Of a stretch of 64,000 nucleotides of DNA, positions 24,773 through 32,175 are shown piece after piece. Position 1 is the stretch's first letter. Each line of letters starts with the position of its first letter. The position numbers were made by a program, and so were the translations under genes. The notes below the pieces were generated by a model. It was not told where the DNA came from, did no database searches, and saw nothing but the letters and a program-made list of their open reading frames with translations. The stretch spans positions 1 to 64,000 of the forward strand of contig QWII01000064.1 of assembly GCA_021405325.1 (NCBI GenBank), written 5' to 3'. The stretch is from Caldilinea sp. CFX5 (GTDB lineage Bacteria; Chloroflexota; Anaerolineae; Caldilineales; Caldilineaceae).

Positions 24773-25165
24773 ATGGATGAAGCAACGATACGAGCCGCGT
24801 TACGTCGGCACTGGGAATATGCCGGCGTTGATCAGGCGATCATGCACGAGATTTACCATGACGACGCCGTGCTGGAGTTTCCCCAATCACAGGAGCGCTT
24901 TGAAGGAAAAGCTAACTTTCTCGCCTGGCGGCAGATCTACCCGGCGGCCGTGGACTTCAAGCTCAGACGTATCCGGGGGCGCGGCGACTTCTGGGTCGTG
25001 GAACTCTCGCTCCGCTACGATGATGGTCCCTGGCAATATGGCTGTAGCCTGCTGGAATTTCGCGGGGAGAAAGTCGCCCGTGAAACAATCTACATCATGG
25101 CCGGCTGGGAAGCGCCGGAGTGGCGCGCGCCCTGGCGAGCGGCGTGGCAAGATGAAACTTTGTAG
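24773..25165 (+). CDS. NTF2/SnoaL-fold protein
   Basis: A 130-residue protein: MDEATIRAALRRHWEYAGVDQAIMHEIYHDDAVLEFPQSQERFEGKANFLAWRQIYP is a typical SnoaL-like beginning, with the acidic pocket residues expected. I use the ATG at 24773; the ribosome binding site is weak (AGTGAG), and a TTG at 24701 would extend into the repeat. It is the fourth NTF2-fold gene in the window and lies 13 bases before the racemase-like gene. The substrate is unknown. Confidence 0.8.
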   Translation: MDEATIRAALRRHWEYAGVDQAIMHEIYHDDAVLEFPQSQERFEGKANFLAWRQIYPAAVDFKLRRIRGRGDFWVVELSLRYDDGPWQYGCSLLEFRGEKVARETIYIMAGWEAPEWRAPWRAAWQDETL

Positions 25166-25178
25166 TAGGAGAAATAGA

Positions 25179-25883
25179 ATGAAAACAATCGGTGTGCTGG
25201 GCGGCATCGGGCCGCAGGCGACTATGGATTTTGAACAACGGCTGCACCAGGCGGCGCAACAGGTGATCCCCCGGCGGGGCAACAGTGGCTATCCGCCGCT
25301 GGTGGTCTACTACCATCGCCGGCCGCCGGTGCTGGTGGATGAGGCGGGAAACACCCTTTTCCCCGTTCAGCCCGATCCACAGTTGCTGGACGGGGCGCGC
25401 AAGCTGGGCCAACTGGCCGACTTTCTAGTGATCGCCTCGAATGGCGTCCACATGCTTCAACCCTTGATTGAAGAAGCAGCGGGGCGCCCTGTCTTGAGCA
25501 TGATCGAAGCGACCGTGGCCGAAGTGGTGCGTCGGGGCTGGCGCTATGTCGGCGTGTTGAGCTTTATGGGCAACCATGTCTACAGCCAGCCGCTCGACCG
25601 ACAGGGCATCCGCTGGGAGAGCATTGACAGCGAACTACAAACGCCACTGGATCGAGCCATCATGCAGGTGATGGATGGCAGCAACAATGCCGCATCGACC
25701 GAGTACGCCCAGCGGGCAGTGGCGGCGTTGCGCAGTCGCGGGGTGGATGGGATTATTCTGGGCTGTACAGAAATCCCGCTGCTGTTAGAAGCGGATCTGG
25801 ACGATGCCGACCTGCTCAACCCCGGCGCGCTATTGGCCGAGGCGGCGGTCCGCCACGCCATGAACGAGCAAAATCACGAATGA
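25179..25883 (+). CDS. aspartate/glutamate racemase family protein with Ser in place of the first catalytic Cys
   Basis: A 234-residue protein starting after TAGGAGAAATAG. VLGGIGPQATMDF and the GIILGCTEIPLLL motif with Cys196 are diagnostic for the Asp/Glu racemase family. The first catalytic site, normally CNT.H, reads ASNGVH, so position 87 is Ser. One-cysteine variants are known in this family (for example the E. coli L-aspartate/glutamate-specific racemase, with Thr at this site, as I recall). It may still racemise one enantiomer preferentially or catalyse a related isomerisation or decarboxylation. Confidence 0.82.
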   Translation: MKTIGVLGGIGPQATMDFEQRLHQAAQQVIPRRGNSGYPPLVVYYHRRPPVLVDEAGNTLFPVQPDPQLLDGARKLGQLADFLVIASNGVHMLQPLIEEAAGRPVLSMIEATVAEVVRRGWRYVGVLSFMGNHVYSQPLDRQGIRWESIDSELQTPLDRAIMQVMDGSNNAASTEYAQRAVAALRSRGVDGIILGCTEIPLLLEADLDDADLLNPGALLAEAAVRHAMNEQNHE

Positions 25884-25896
25884 GAGGATAACGGCT

Positions 25897-26268
25897 ATGT
25901 CGCTGACTGATCTGGGCGTCGCCAACACCATTTGCGCCAGCGATGGCACAACGGTTGTCGCCATCAACTATATCACCTGTGCCGAAGCGTACCGGGCTCG
26001 CTTTGAACAACTCTTCAAAACCAGGGCCGGCGCTATCGACCAAATGCCCGGCTTCCTTGGCATGGAGGTGCTCAAGCCCCATGACAACGGCGACTATCTC
26101 ATCGTCAGTCGCTGGCGTGATGAGGCGGCGTTCCACGGCTGGCTGCAATCGGATGCCTTTGTGATAGGCCACCAGCGTGGCTTTGTCGATTTGCAAGCCT
26201 ACAGCGCCGCCGGTGAAACGCCACCGCTACGTTCAGATTTCAAACTTTATCGCATTCTCGTTGAGTAA
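25897..26268 (+). CDS. ABM (antibiotic biosynthesis monooxygenase) domain protein
   Basis: A 123-residue protein in which a short N-terminal arm precedes the ABM ferredoxin-like fold: VVAINYITCAEAYRARFEQLFKTRAGAIDQMPGFLGMEVLKPHDNGDYLIVSRWRDEAAFHGWLQSDAF. PGFLG...V and the W.D..AF..W helix are the family landmarks, shared by quinol-forming monooxygenases and HmoA-type haem-degrading enzymes. No metal or haem ligand is certain. It starts 13 bases after the racemase-like gene and is followed by the FAD oxidoreductase, so these three may form an operon. Confidence 0.82.
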   Translation: MSLTDLGVANTICASDGTTVVAINYITCAEAYRARFEQLFKTRAGAIDQMPGFLGMEVLKPHDNGDYLIVSRWRDEAAFHGWLQSDAFVIGHQRGFVDLQAYSAAGETPPLRSDFKLYRILVE

Positions 26269-26280
26269 GCGCTTTAATCC

Positions 26281-26302
26281 CTCTATCTCTCAATCTCTTA
26301 AT
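26281..26302 (+). repeat. single arm of the 8-bp-period repeat
   Basis: CTCTATCT, CTCAATCT, CTTAAT follow the ABM gene by 12 bases. The units are those of the palindromes at 1830 and 30532, here without a visible inverted partner. Confidence 0.6.
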
Positions 26303-26338
26303 ACCACCTTTCCTAAGTTCAAGCAGAGGAGTTTGCTC

Positions 26339-27739
26339 ATGTCTACTGAATCAGCGAAGAAAACGCCCGCCATCATTCGTGACGAAGCTGCTCGTCAGGC
26401 CATTGCCCAAGACTATGGCGGCTACATTCACCATCTCCCTGCCGGCATTCTGCGGGCAACCAGTGTCGAAGATGTTGTGGATGGAGTGCGCTATGCCCGC
26501 CGGCATGGCTTGAAGGTGGCTGTCCGCGGCGCCGGCCATAGTACACATGGTCAGGCGCAGGTTGTCGACGGGCTGGTGATCGATCTACGCACTATGAATC
26601 GAGTGCTGGAAGTAACGCCGGACTCGATTTTGGTCGAAGCAGGGACACAATGGCGCACGGTAGCGCAGACGGCGTTGACCATTGGCCGCACCTTTCCGGT
26701 CTTTACCGACTATCTGGCGACGACTGTTGGCGGTACGCTGACGGTAGGCGGCGTCGGGTCGCGTACCTGGCAACTGGGGACGCAGACCGACCATGTCCTC
26801 GATCTGGAGGTGGTGACGGCTGATGGCAAAGTCCTGCACTGTTCACCGGAGTGTAACGCCGATCTGTTCAATGCGGTGCGCTGCGGATTGGGGCAATTCG
26901 GCATCATTACCAAAGCGCGTCTACGCCTGATCCCGGCCCCTCAGCATGTACACTACCACCGGGCGCTCTATGGCAATTATGATACATTTTGGCATGAGCT
27001 AACTCGATTGGTCGATGAAGCGGACTATGAGTGTATCCAGGGCTATGCGCTCGGCAACGATGCCCAGTCGATAGTCGGTCATATCGGGCCGGACGCCATT
27101 GGCTTCCCGTTGCCGACAGATGCCGGCCCCTGGCTCTATTGCATCGAAACAGTAAAATTCCTGGATCAGCCCGCCGATCTATCCACGACGGCGCCCAAAC
27201 GTCAGGCGTGGTTGCCGGGCGGCTACTTCGCCTATGATCTGCCCTATCTCGCCTACATTGATCGCTTGGGGCCAGTGGAGGAGATGCTCAAACAACTGGG
27301 CCTCTGGCAACTGCCCCACCCCATGCTTGATGTGATCATTCCCGGTTCAAAAGCACAGGGTTTTGTCCGTGAGACGCTGGCAGCGCTCAGTCCGGCGGAG
27401 GTGGCCGGCCCGGTGTTGATCTATCCGTACCAGCGTCAACACCTGCGCACTCCCTTCTTCCGTACGCCAAACGAAGAACGTGTGCTCCTCTTCGGCTTGA
27501 TGCGCACCACGCTACCGCCAACGCCCGACCATGTACAGGCGCAGGTGGCCGAAAACCGACGGATCTACGAACGAGCAGTGGCGCAAGGCGGCTGTTATTA
27601 TCCCATCGATTCCGTGCCGATGACGCTCACCGACTGGCAACAGCACTTTGGCGCACAGTGGTGTGCCTTTACTGCGGCCAAAGAACAGTTCGATCCCAAG
27701 TACCTGCTAAATCCGGGGCAGGGCATTTTTGCTCGGTAG
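26339..27739 (+). CDS. FAD-binding oxidoreductase, cytokinin-dehydrogenase-like
   Basis: A 466-residue flavoprotein of the PCMH/VAO superfamily. The FAD-binding domain shows VAVRGAGHSTHGQAQ, in which His67 corresponds to the histidine that carries covalent FAD in plant cytokinin dehydrogenases, then TDYLATTVGGTLTVGGVG and HVLDLEVVTADGK. The C-terminus FDPKYLLNPGQGIF is also CKX-like. AGAGGAG lies ahead of the ATG at 26339. It probably oxidises an amine or alcohol; bacterial homologues of CKX fold have varied substrates, so cytokinin is not implied. Confidence 0.85.
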   Translation: MSTESAKKTPAIIRDEAARQAIAQDYGGYIHHLPAGILRATSVEDVVDGVRYARRHGLKVAVRGAGHSTHGQAQVVDGLVIDLRTMNRVLEVTPDSILVEAGTQWRTVAQTALTIGRTFPVFTDYLATTVGGTLTVGGVGSRTWQLGTQTDHVLDLEVVTADGKVLHCSPECNADLFNAVRCGLGQFGIITKARLRLIPAPQHVHYHRALYGNYDTFWHELTRLVDEADYECIQGYALGNDAQSIVGHIGPDAIGFPLPTDAGPWLYCIETVKFLDQPADLSTTAPKRQAWLPGGYFAYDLPYLAYIDRLGPVEEMLKQLGLWQLPHPMLDVIIPGSKAQGFVRETLAALSPAEVAGPVLIYPYQRQHLRTPFFRTPNEERVLLFGLMRTTLPPTPDHVQAQVAENRRIYERAVAQGGCYYPIDSVPMTLTDWQQHFGAQWCAFTAAKEQFDPKYLLNPGQGIFAR

Positions 27740-27776
27740 CAGGGTGTCTTTCCAAACAGGCTGCCGCCGGCCCGGC

Positions 27777-28115
27777 TTACTCAGCGGTTTCCTGCGCTTC
27801 GAGGAAGACCTTGAGCCGCAGCAACCGCTCCTCCCACCGGGCGCTGATCGCCTTGACCCACTGTTCCACTTCGGTGAGTGGTTCCGGGGTCAAGGTGTAG
27901 CGCTTTTCGCGGCCCTGTTGGTGAACCGTGACCAGGCCGGCCTCGGCCAGAATGGTCAAATGCTTGAGAATCGCCTGGCGCGTGATCGGGTATTCGGTTG
28001 CCAACTGGGTGGCCGTTTTGGGGCTGCTTTCGGCCAAATTGGTCAACAACTGGCGACGGGTTGGGTCGGCCAGCGCTGTGAAGATGGGGGTAGCGAAAAT
28101 GGGGGTATCGATCAA
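27777..28115 (-). CDS. ArsR-family transcriptional regulator
   Basis: A 112-residue winged-helix regulator: ALADPTRRQLLTNLAES, then the recognition helix ITRQAILKHLTILAEAGLV and the wing QQGREKRYTLTPEPL. No metal-binding cysteines are present, as in the ArsR proteins paired with AHSA1/SRPBCC partners. Its ATG overlaps the stop codon of the upstream SRPBCC gene (ATGA), so the two are translationally coupled. It is the likely ligand of the duplicated operator at 29014-29084. Confidence 0.92.
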   Translation of the reverse strand: MIDTPIFATPIFTALADPTRRQLLTNLAESSPKTATQLATEYPITRQAILKHLTILAEAGLVTVHQQGREKRYTLTPEPLTEVEQWVKAISARWEERLLRLKVFLEAQETAE

Positions 28116-28984
28116 TGGGGCAAACTCCTGCCTTCCAGCAAGGCTTGCAGATTTTCCAGCGTGATCGTGTAGCCCATGGCCGTTTGCGCCATGCGCTTCT
28201 CCCGCGCCTCCTCTGGTAGTGCGGCAAAACCGGTTTCAATCACCGCAACGCGGACGCCGTCATTCTCCGCAGCCAGCCGAAAGGTCGTCAACATGGGGTT
28301 CGCTTCTTCGTACCAACGCAACGCAAATTCATGCGGCGGGTCAAGGATCTCAATGGTGTGGAGGGCAGCTTCATCATCCGGTGTATTGTAGAATTTTACT
28401 ACCCCGCCGACCGCCAACGTTTCTATTTCCCATGCACCGCCGAACCATAAATCTAATTGCGTTGGCTCAGTGATCGCCTGCCAGGCGCGTTCCAACGAAG
28501 TGGCGATCCAAATGCTGCGTTCAACGAAGTTCTGCGCGTCGAAGGCAAGCTTATCGGCCAGCACACCGACCATCTTGGCCCAACCGGCGCGGCTGCGTTC
28601 GACAAAGTCCGCCCATTTGGGATCCATTTCGTGGGTCAGGGTGAGTTCACAGCCCTGCGCCAGTGGTGTAATGGCGATAATGACCCGCGATTGATCATCC
28701 GAATGCCCACGCACACCCCAGGTGAAAACCAGACGACGGGGGCGCTCCATTTCCAGATATTCACCAATATGGTCGATCTCCTGCCCCTGCCGGCGCACGA
28801 CAAAGGAAAACGCGCCACCGACACGGGCATCAACCGTCAGCAGCACCACCTCTTCCTCCCGCAAGGCCGGGCCAAACATCCACTGGCCGATCAACTCCGG
28901 GGTTAGCCAGGCGTCGAAGACTCGTTCGGCGGCGACAGCAAAGTGCTGCGTAACGTGCGCCTGGATTGGTGACTGCAAGCTCAT
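28112..28984 (-). CDS. tandem SRPBCC (AHSA1-type) domain protein
   Basis: The 290-residue protein consists of two START-like domains. The first (residues 5-140) runs from VTQHFAVAAERVFDAWLTPELIGQWMFGP to GCELTLTHEMDPKW. The second (150-280) runs from VERSIWIATSLERAWQAITEPTQLDLWFGG to GVRVAVIETGFAALPEE. AHSA1-type proteins usually hold one such domain; the fusion is notable. AAGGATCAACAGA precedes the start. Such proteins bind hydrophobic small molecules and are commonly encoded with an ArsR regulator, as here. Confidence 0.88.
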   Translation of the reverse strand: MSLQSPIQAHVTQHFAVAAERVFDAWLTPELIGQWMFGPALREEEVVLLTVDARVGGAFSFVVRRQGQEIDHIGEYLEMERPRRLVFTWGVRGHSDDQSRVIIAITPLAQGCELTLTHEMDPKWADFVERSRAGWAKMVGVLADKLAFDAQNFVERSIWIATSLERAWQAITEPTQLDLWFGGAWEIETLAVGGVVKFYNTPDDEAALHTIEILDPPHEFALRWYEEANPMLTTFRLAAENDGVRVAVIETGFAALPEEAREKRMAQTAMGYTITLENLQALLEGRSLPH

Positions 28985-29013
28985 TCTGTTGATCCTTTCC
29001 GTTTACACACTGA

Positions 29014-29084
29014 TATGCAACTAGATGGTTGCATACAAACAGTATAAAAGAAAAAATGTTCTACGACAAATGTGCAACCATCTA
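29014..29084 (-). promoter_or_regulatory. SRPBCC-arsR promoter with two operator copies
   Basis: On the minus strand TTGTCG (29069-29064) and TATACT (29046-29041) are 17 bases apart, a strong sigma-70 promoter. A palindrome TATGCAAC-N6-GTTGCATA (29014-29035) lies between the -10 and the start codon. The 12-base string TAGATGGTTGCA inside it (29022-29033) recurs inverted at 29073-29084, just upstream of the -35. This is a good arrangement for ArsR autorepression. Confidence 0.7.
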
Positions 29085-29190
29085 TTTTCACATCAGTGTC
29101 GAAATACTCTTTAGCGAGGATCAACTTGACGGCGGCGATGTGTTGCCCGGTTTTACGACGCCAGTCGCCGATGTGTTTGATGGTGTGTAG
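29085..29190 (-). other. unassigned stretch upstream of the ArsR-controlled promoter
   Basis: About 100 bases lie between the operator and the hairpin at 29191. A minus-strand frame through it reads protein-like (IGDWRRKTGQHIAAVKLILAKEY), which may be a remnant of a deleted gene. It has no start signal of its own and crosses both the hairpin and the promoter, so I do not call a gene. Confidence 0.3.
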
Positions 29191-29245
29191 GTGATTGGGT
29201 GACTCGGTGATTTCGACAAGCTCAATCACCGAGTCACCCAATCAC
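29191..29245. repeat. octamer-arm hairpin with TCGACAAGCTC loop
   Basis: The arms are 22 bases, perfect, 29191-29212 and 29224-29245, built from GTGATTGG, GTGACTCG, GTGATT. The loop 29213-29223 is TCGACAAGCTC. It abuts the stop codon of the permease gene (29251), so it may also terminate the ABC-2 operon. Confidence 0.92.
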
Positions 29246-29250
29246 CGAAT

Positions 29251-30513
29251 TCATTGCACTCGGAATCCACGAATCCCGATGCCAAAGAGGACCAGCGCAA
29301 TCGCCAGCAGGACGCCAACTTCCGGCAGCACATCGATCAGCGTCCCTTGGTTAAAAAGCAGATCATGAAAGCCATCCATCGCCCAGGCGACCGGCGAGAG
29401 ATGGCCGATCTGTTGCATAAACTCCGGCACAATTTCCAGCGGCCACCAGGCGCCGCCTAAGGGCGCCAGCGTCAACGCCAACAGGTTGCGTAGACCGTTG
29501 GCCTGGCCTTCACTGGTCACGCGTGTGGCTAGGGCCAGGGCCAACGCCGTCATACAGAGGGCAAAGGCGGCCATCACCGCCACCATTGCCAACAGGTCAT
29601 TGCCAAAATCCAGCCCGATGACCAGCCCCACAGCAAAGACAACACCATATTGGATCATGCCCAAGGTGAAATAGGCGAGGATCTTGCCGCCGAGAATGTG
29701 CGCTTTGGTCAACGGCAGGGCGGCCAGTCGTTGCAAAGTCCACTGTTGCCGCTCGCGCAAAAGGTTGCTCGTTCCCGCCAACACGGTGAAGATGACATAA
29801 AGGCTGCCCATACCGGGAATCGACTGGCCAAAGCCGTTCTGAATCCCGCTGATTTCGGTGGTATCCGCCTTGGTTGTTTCATAACGAACTGCGGCAGGAC
29901 GGGTCGTGAGCAGGGTCTCGGCCCGTTGAAAAAGCGCCTGTTCCAAGGTTTGATCAGTCGGCGCGACGGCGTCAAGGGTGAGCAAAGGGGTGAGGAGTGC
30001 GAGCAAGCTGGCGCCGACCCGTGCCGTCACAACGGCGCCGTTGACTCGTTGCAACACGCTCTCAATCGCCTGCCGAACCGGTCCCGGCAGAGTGGGATCA
30101 CCGGTTGAATAATAGGGCAGTTGCAACGGTTGCGCCTGCGCCAACGCGGCGGCATAGCCGTTGGGGATGATAAGCAAGCCGTCCGTCTCTTCATTGCGCA
30201 CTCGTTCCAGCGCCAAGGGTTCGGCCAGCGTCGCTCCCTCCAGCCCACAAATATCTTCCGGGGTATTATCCAACGGACAGAGAACTAGCGCCGGGTTGAC
30301 TACGCGCAATTCAGCCAGCAATTCCGCCGACTGCCCACTCTGATCCTGATCGATCACATCGACTAACAGGCGCGTTGGCCCGGTGCGCCCACTGTTCGCC
30401 CAGCCGACCGCCAGGGTCAGCGTAACGGGCAGCACGATCAGACCGATCAGGTTGCCACGGGCGCGGAAAAAGATAGCTAAATCATTGAGAGCAATAGTGA
30501 TGATTGTATACAT
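29251..30513 (-). CDS. ABC-2 type permease (second of pair)
   Basis: A 420-residue permease of the ABC-2/YhgE-Pip style: one N-terminal helix (LIGLIVLPVTLTLAVGW), a large extracytoplasmic domain of about 190 residues with two cysteines, then five helices beginning LYVIFTVLAGTSNLLRERQQWTLQRLAALPLTK, which contains the conserved RER..WTLQRL loop. It is homologous to the upstream permease and they probably form a heterodimer with the ATPase at 32173. The start at 30513 has no clear ribosome binding site. The gap to the upstream gene is filled by the 30532 palindrome. Confidence 0.88.
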   Translation of the reverse strand: MYTIITIALNDLAIFFRARGNLIGLIVLPVTLTLAVGWANSGRTGPTRLLVDVIDQDQSGQSAELLAELRVVNPALVLCPLDNTPEDICGLEGATLAEPLALERVRNEETDGLLIIPNGYAAALAQAQPLQLPYYSTGDPTLPGPVRQAIESVLQRVNGAVVTARVGASLLALLTPLLTLDAVAPTDQTLEQALFQRAETLLTTRPAAVRYETTKADTTEISGIQNGFGQSIPGMGSLYVIFTVLAGTSNLLRERQQWTLQRLAALPLTKAHILGGKILAYFTLGMIQYGVVFAVGLVIGLDFGNDLLAMVAVMAAFALCMTALALALATRVTSEGQANGLRNLLALTLAPLGGAWWPLEIVPEFMQQIGHLSPVAWAMDGFHDLLFNQGTLIDVLPEVGVLLAIALVLFGIGIRGFRVQ

Positions 30514-30531
30514 CGGTTTTAACTGGAGACT

Positions 30532-30609
30532 AGAGATTGAGAGATACAGAGATTGAGAGATTAACGGATGCAAGGGGCAATCTCTCAATCTCTGTATCTC
30601 TCAATCTCT
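30532..30609. repeat. 31-bp perfect palindrome arms of 8-bp period between two permease genes
   Basis: The left arm 30532-30562 reads AGAGATTG, AGAGATAC, AGAGATTG, AGAGATT. The right arm 30579-30609 is its exact reverse complement, and the loop is 16 bases. It occupies the whole gap between the stop codon at 30609-30611 and the next start at 30513, in the middle of an operon. It could attenuate expression of the second permease. Confidence 0.95.
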
Positions 30610-32114
30610 TACAAATTCAAGCGGCGGCGGAAGAACCACGTTCCCGCCACAAAGAACAACAACCCTTGCCCGACCAGAACCAGAAAATTGAAACCAACCC
30701 CCGGTTCATTGGCTGCGATCTTGGTAAAGGCATCAACGCCCCAGTAGATGAGCGATAACTGCCCTAACGCCGCCGGGAGGGCAAAGCCAAAGGAGCCACC
30801 GAGGACGCCCAACGCCATGTTGACCATCGGCCCAATCACCTGCACCTGTTCCGGCGTGCGCGCCAGCCCGACGATCAACACGCCAATACCCGAAACACAG
30901 AGCGCCAGCGCCAGCAGCACCCCGACGAGGGCCAGCGGATTGGTTCCCCAGATAAAGGTGGGGGTTCCCAGCACCAGCGAGGCAATGCCGGTCAAAGCCA
31001 GAAGCAGCACCGCCATCTGCACGACGACCACCACCAGATTCCCGACCAATTTGCCCAGGAGAATGGTGTTGCCGCTGGTCGGCGAAACCAAAATCCGTTG
31101 GAGGGTCCACTGCTTGCGCTCCTCATAAATCGAGAGAATGCCAAAGACGCCGGTAAAGAGGGCAAAGAAGACCGCCTGCGCCGAGCCGACGACCACCAAC
31201 AGAAACGCAAAGCGATTGCCGGCTTGCAATGTATCCAACGGTCGCTGATCAAGCTGAATCGGATTAATCCCCGGCTGAAAGAGACAACCCAAAACCGCAA
31301 AGGTATCGGTATTGACCGTGGTAAAGGCGTTGTTCAAGGTGGTGTTGAGCGTTGTGGTGTTGACCCTGGTCAGGTCAAAGGTGTCCACCAAGGTGTCAAA
31401 CGAAGCTTCCAGGGTGATGGTCAGGCGCAGGAACTGGTTGACAATGCCTTCGACAATGCTGCGCACCACGCCGGCGGACAAAGCACGCCCACTGTTGCCA
31501 TAAACTTCCACCGCGCTTGCTACCGTGCTGGAGATTGGGTCGTTGGCGGTCGTCAGGGTCGGCAGAAAGCGTTGGGTAAAATCGGGCGGAATAATCACAG
31601 CAACAGCATAGTCGCCCTGTTCCACACCGGCGCGGGCAGCGGCGGGATCGGTCAGCGCCCTGGCTGCCAACAGGTCATCAAGTGAACCTTGAAAAGCGCC
31701 GTCGCCATCCTCGTCAGCCGCGACTAGATTACAATTCAAGGAACTCACATCAAACGCGCCCTCCGCCGTTGAGATGGCGCCGCTCGCTGTAATCGGCTGG
31801 GAGAGCAGGATACTTGCCAGCATCGTGCCGACATTAAAGGAAAATCCGTCCGGCAATCCAGTCATCGTTACTGGCTGCGTTACCGAAAGGGGAACCGTGT
31901 CGCTGATCAAAGCGCCAATGTCCAACCCACGATCCAGGTTGACAACAGCGACCGGAATCTCGGCAATCGTCGGGGTGTCGCTGCCCAAGCCGCCAAAGGC
32001 CAACCCGATGATGGTCGAGAGCGCCAGCGGCGTCGCAAACATGATCAGGAGCAGGTTGCGGTCACGCAGCGTCGTGTATAGCTCTTTCCAAGCAATCGCC
32101 CAAATCTTGTGCAT
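30609..32114 (-). CDS. ABC-2 type permease (first of pair)
   Basis: A 501-residue permease. The N-terminal helix (LLLIMFATPLALSTIIGLAFGG) is followed by a large external domain of about 270 residues. The membrane part then begins FFALFTGVFGILSIYEERKQWTLQRILVSPTS, again with the EER..WTLQR loop seen in the partner permease. It ends with a helix and RRRLNL. Its start codon follows directly on a run of 8-bp repeats that fills the gap to the ATPase gene. Together with the neighbours it should export a drug, lipid or peptide. Confidence 0.9.
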   Translation of the reverse strand: MHKIWAIAWKELYTTLRDRNLLLIMFATPLALSTIIGLAFGGLGSDTPTIAEIPVAVVNLDRGLDIGALISDTVPLSVTQPVTMTGLPDGFSFNVGTMLASILLSQPITASGAISTAEGAFDVSSLNCNLVAADEDGDGAFQGSLDDLLAARALTDPAAARAGVEQGDYAVAVIIPPDFTQRFLPTLTTANDPISSTVASAVEVYGNSGRALSAGVVRSIVEGIVNQFLRLTITLEASFDTLVDTFDLTRVNTTTLNTTLNNAFTTVNTDTFAVLGCLFQPGINPIQLDQRPLDTLQAGNRFAFLLVVVGSAQAVFFALFTGVFGILSIYEERKQWTLQRILVSPTSGNTILLGKLVGNLVVVVVQMAVLLLALTGIASLVLGTPTFIWGTNPLALVGVLLALALCVSGIGVLIVGLARTPEQVQVIGPMVNMALGVLGGSFGFALPAALGQLSLIYWGVDAFTKIAANEPGVGFNFLVLVGQGLLFFVAGTWFFRRRLNL

Positions 32115-32127
32115 GGCTTTGTCCTTC

Positions 32128-32175
32128 GTCGCGTCGTCGTGTGGTCGCTTGGTCGCGTGGGCGCGTGGTCAGTTA
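32128..32175. repeat. 8-bp tandem repeats filling an operon gap
   Basis: The plus-strand units GTCGCGTC, GTCGTGTG, GTCGCTTG, GTCGCGTG, GGCGCGTG, GTCAGTTA run from 32128 to 32175. The last unit contains the stop codon of the ATPase gene, and the run ends about a dozen bases before the permease start codon. No inverted arm is present. Confidence 0.85.

Noticed and set aside
26339..27739. A true cytokinin dehydrogenase in a plant-associated setting
   Set aside because: Only the fold and the FAD-linking histidine support similarity; nothing else in the window relates to cytokinins.
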